Assembly: GCA_934716995.1 (NCBI GenBank)
Contig: CAKUYO010000034.1
Span: 1-22,825 of the forward strand
DNA length: 22,825 nt
Direction of reading: 5' to 3'
DNA from: an uncultured Bacteroidales bacterium
GTDB taxonomy: Bacteria; Bacteroidota; Bacteroidia; Bacteroidales; Paludibacteraceae
In this document: positions 21,501 through 22,825 of the stretch, piece after piece
Numbering within the stretch: position 1 is the first letter of the stretch
How the letters are laid out: the number at the start of each line of letters is the position of its first letter
The notes under the pieces: generated by a model
What the model was told of the DNA's origin: nothing
The model's database searches: none
Seen by the model: the letters and a program-made list of their open reading frames with translations, nothing else
Translations under genes and position numbers: made by a program

Positions 21501-22825
21501 CGAAGACCTCCGTACCATCACTACCGAAGCGGGGGATGTCATCGTGGTCAGCCGTCTCAACGAGATGCACCTCAAAGACGAGAAAACGGGTGTCGTACTC
21601 ACTACCTTCAATATCCCCTACGCTTCCAAGTTGTTCGTTACCCCCGGTCAGAAATACGACAAGGGTACCGTCATCTGCGAGTGGGATCCCTACAAGGCGT
21701 CTCTCGTTATCGAGCAGGACGGTCGTATCCAGTACGAAGATGTTATCGAGGGCGTAACCGCCCAGACCGAAGTCGATGAGCAGACGGGTAAGAAAGAGGT
21801 GTCCATTACCGATACCAAGGACAAGACCAAGATGCCTTCCGCACATATCCTTGATGCTGCGGGCAATGTGCTCCGTACCTACAACCTGCCTGTCAAGGCG
21901 AGCCTCGTTCACGCCGATGGCGCAGAGGTGAAAGCGGGCGACCTGTTGTTCACTATGGCGCGTGTTATGGGGTCCGCAGGCGATATCACCGGTGGTCTTC
22001 CCCGTGTTACCGAACTCTTCGAGGCGCGTAACCCGTCCAATCCGGCTATCGTGGCGGAAATTGATGGCGAGGTTTCCTTTGGTAAGATCAAACGTGGTAA
22101 CCGCGAACTCTTCGTTACATCCAAACTCGGCGAGCAGAAAGCATACCTTGTGCCGCTGTCCAAGCAGATCCTTGTGCAGGAGGGCGACTATGTGCGTGCC
22201 GGTGTACCTCTCTCCGATGGTGCTATCACGCCCGACGACATCCTCGCTATCCAGGGTCCTACCGCCGTGCAGGACTATATCGTCAACGAGGCACAGTCTG
22301 TCTATCGTATGCAGGGTGTGGAGATCAATGACAAGCACTTCGAGATCATCGTCCGCCAGATGATGCGCAAGGTCGAGATCCTCGATGCCGGTGATACCCG
22401 CTTCCTTGAGGGACAGATGGTTGATAAGATGGACTTTATGGACGAGAACGACCGTATTTGGGGCAAGAAAGTGGTTACCGACGCAGGCGACAGCGAAGTG
22501 CTCCATGCCGGTCAGATCGTTACCCCGCGCCGTCTCCACGACGAGAATTCCAGTCTGCGTCGTCGCGACAAGAAACTCGTTGAGGCACGTGAGGCAACCT
22601 GCGCTACGGCTAAGCAGATCCTGCAAGGTATCACGCGTGCGGCTCTCGGTACCAAGTCCTTTATGTCTGCCGCTTCCTTCCAGGAGACCACCAAGGTGCT
22701 CAACGAGGCGGCTGTCCAAGGCAAGGTGGACTACCTCGAGGGTATGAAGGAGAACGTTATCTGCGGTCACTTGATTCCTGCAGGTACGGGTCTCCGCGAG
22801 TTCTCTAAGATTGTGGTGCACAACC
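18586..22825 (+). CDS. rpoC: DNA-directed RNA polymerase subunit beta', 3' end outside the window
   Basis: The reading frame is open from ATG 18586 to the window end, giving 1413 complete codons; a short C-terminal part is cut off. The zinc ribbon C65, C67, C80, C83 and the second zinc site C827, C900, C907, C910 are complete. The Mg2+-binding motif NADFDGDQM has D484, D486 and D488. The bridge helix (GARGNKQQIKQLAGVRGLMAKP, about 732-755) and trigger loop (DTALKTADAGYLTRRLVD, about 800-817) are intact. It starts 12 bp after rpoB and forms one unit with it. Codon use is strongly biased, which also leaves a very long open frame on the opposite strand. Confidence 0.99.
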   Translation, partial: MAFKQDNKKNGFTKISIGLASPDEIMQLSSGEVLKPETINYRTYKPERDGLFCERIFGPTKDYECHCGKYKRIRYKGIVCERCGVEVTEKKVRRERMGHIKLVVPVAHIWYLRSLPSKMAALLGIPTKKLDSIIYYEKYIVVKAGALAGQEIGEKNKDDKNRLPIEDRMLLDEEQYAQILDILPENNDTLDDSDPDKFIAKMGADAIYDLLCNIDLDTLSYQLRDQASTSTSVQRKQEALKRLQVVESFRASKGKNRPEWMILQVIPVTPPELRPLVPLDGGRFATSDLNDLYRRVIIRNNRLKRLIEIKAPDVILRNEKRMLQEAVDSLFDNSRKTTAIKSEANRPLKSLSDSLKGKQGRFRQNLLGKRVDYSARSVIVVGPELKMHECGLPKEMAAELYKPFIIRKLIERGIVKTVKSAKKIIDRREPVIYEILEHVMEGHPVLLNRAPTLHRHGILAFQPKMIEGKAIQLHPLACAGFNADFDGDQMAVHLPLSNEAILEAQLLMLGSHNILDPANGNPITVPSQDMILGLYYITKERSGVKGEGLTFYSPEECTVALNEGRVDIHAKVKVRINDIVDGEYVNHIIETTPGRVMVNRYVPAAVGFQNVVMKKGAVKSIISKVIKTCGVARTAQFLDDIKNLGYYKAFRGGLSFNLNDILIPEEKAGIIARGQQEVENITEMYNFGEMGDDERYNNVIAAWNKVDTEVTDILMKHMQEADQGFNSVYMMMDSGARGNKQQIKQLAGVRGLMAKPQKAGSTDSRQTIENPVLANFKEGMSVLEYFISTHGARKGLADTALKTADAGYLTRRLVDVSHDVIINEEDCGTLRGLTARAIKQNDVVVATLTQRILGRVSVHDIHDLDGNLIVAAGEEIREAACEAIEAAGIEEVEIRSVLTCESKHGVCAKCYGRNLASRKMVQKGEAVGVIAAQAIGEPGTQLTLRTFHSGGVAGNAATQNTYAIPREGVIEIEDLRTITTEAGDVIVVSRLNEMHLKDEKTGVVLTTFNIPYASKLFVTPGQKYDKGTVICEWDPYKASLVIEQDGRIQYEDVIEGVTAQTEVDEQTGKKEVSITDTKDKTKMPSAHILDAAGNVLRTYNLPVKASLVHADGAEVKAGDLLFTMARVMGSAGDITGGLPRVTELFEARNPSNPAIVAEIDGEVSFGKIKRGNRELFVTSKLGEQKAYLVPLSKQILVQEGDYVRAGVPLSDGAITPDDILAIQGPTAVQDYIVNEAQSVYRMQGVEINDKHFEIIVRQMMRKVEILDAGDTRFLEGQMVDKMDFMDENDRIWGKKVVTDAGDSEVLHAGQIVTPRRLHDENSSLRRRDKKLVEAREATCATAKQILQGITRAALGTKSFMSAASFQETTKVLNEAAVQGKVDYLEGMKENVICGHLIPAGTGLREFSKIVVHN

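Noticed and set aside
18631..22821. Open frame of about 1396 codons on the minus strand opposite rpoC
   Set aside because: It is a shadow produced by the strongly biased codons of rpoC; it has no recognisable domains, no start signal, and the plus strand carries all catalytic motifs of beta'.

Overview
The window comes from a Bacteroidales-type chromosome. The RpoB/RpoC sequences are of the Bacteroidota type, and translation starts sit behind A/T-rich leaders with no clear Shine-Dalgarno. Two promoters match the Bacteroidota form TTTG-N19/20-TAnnTTTG. Other signs are a FISUMP-like protein, toastrack (DUF2807) proteins, a PepSY-like lipoprotein and dispersed short intergenic repeats. Species cannot be decided from this sequence.

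Left part (1-4.8 kb) is accessory DNA. It holds a 22-bp repeat pair, a 135-bp MITE-like element with flanking AATACT repeats, and a four-gene plus-strand cluster (517-3222) of mostly unknown function closed by a strong hairpin. After that come a small PH-like protein, a C-terminal remnant of a surface protein with its terminator, an AT-rich repeat zone with 23-bp periodicity, and a DUF3795 cysteine-rich gene broken by a frameshift.

Middle part (4.9-8.4 kb) is on the minus strand. It is an envelope-stress style module: a small PspC protein, a PadR regulator and a large membrane protein ending in a toastrack domain are tightly packed (4-nt gap, then a 4-nt ATGA overlap). A secreted toastrack protein lies downstream and a PepSY-like lipoprotein upstream. 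Their intergenic spaces share a mosaic repeat family. A 962-bp gene-free stretch follows (8360-9321) with a tandem repeat, a 15-bp inverted repeat and another copy of the mosaic repeat.

Right part (9.2-22.8 kb) is a core translation/transcription cluster: a consensus promoter, then tRNA-Thr(UGU), tRNA-Tyr(GUA), tRNA-Gly(UCC), tRNA-Thr(GGU), tuf, tRNA-Trp(CCA), secE, nusG, rplK, rplA, rplJ, rplL, rpoB and rpoC (cut by the window end). The four tRNAs before tuf keep the order and anticodons known from the Escherichia coli thrU-tyrU-glyT-thrT-tufB operon. A terminator/attenuator between rplL and rpoB separates ribosomal-protein expression from polymerase expression. I see no CRISPR array, prophage, intact transposase or clearly new defence system. 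The most worthwhile leads are the MITE-like element, the 517-3222 cluster, the PspC-PadR-toastrack module and the mosaic intergenic repeats.
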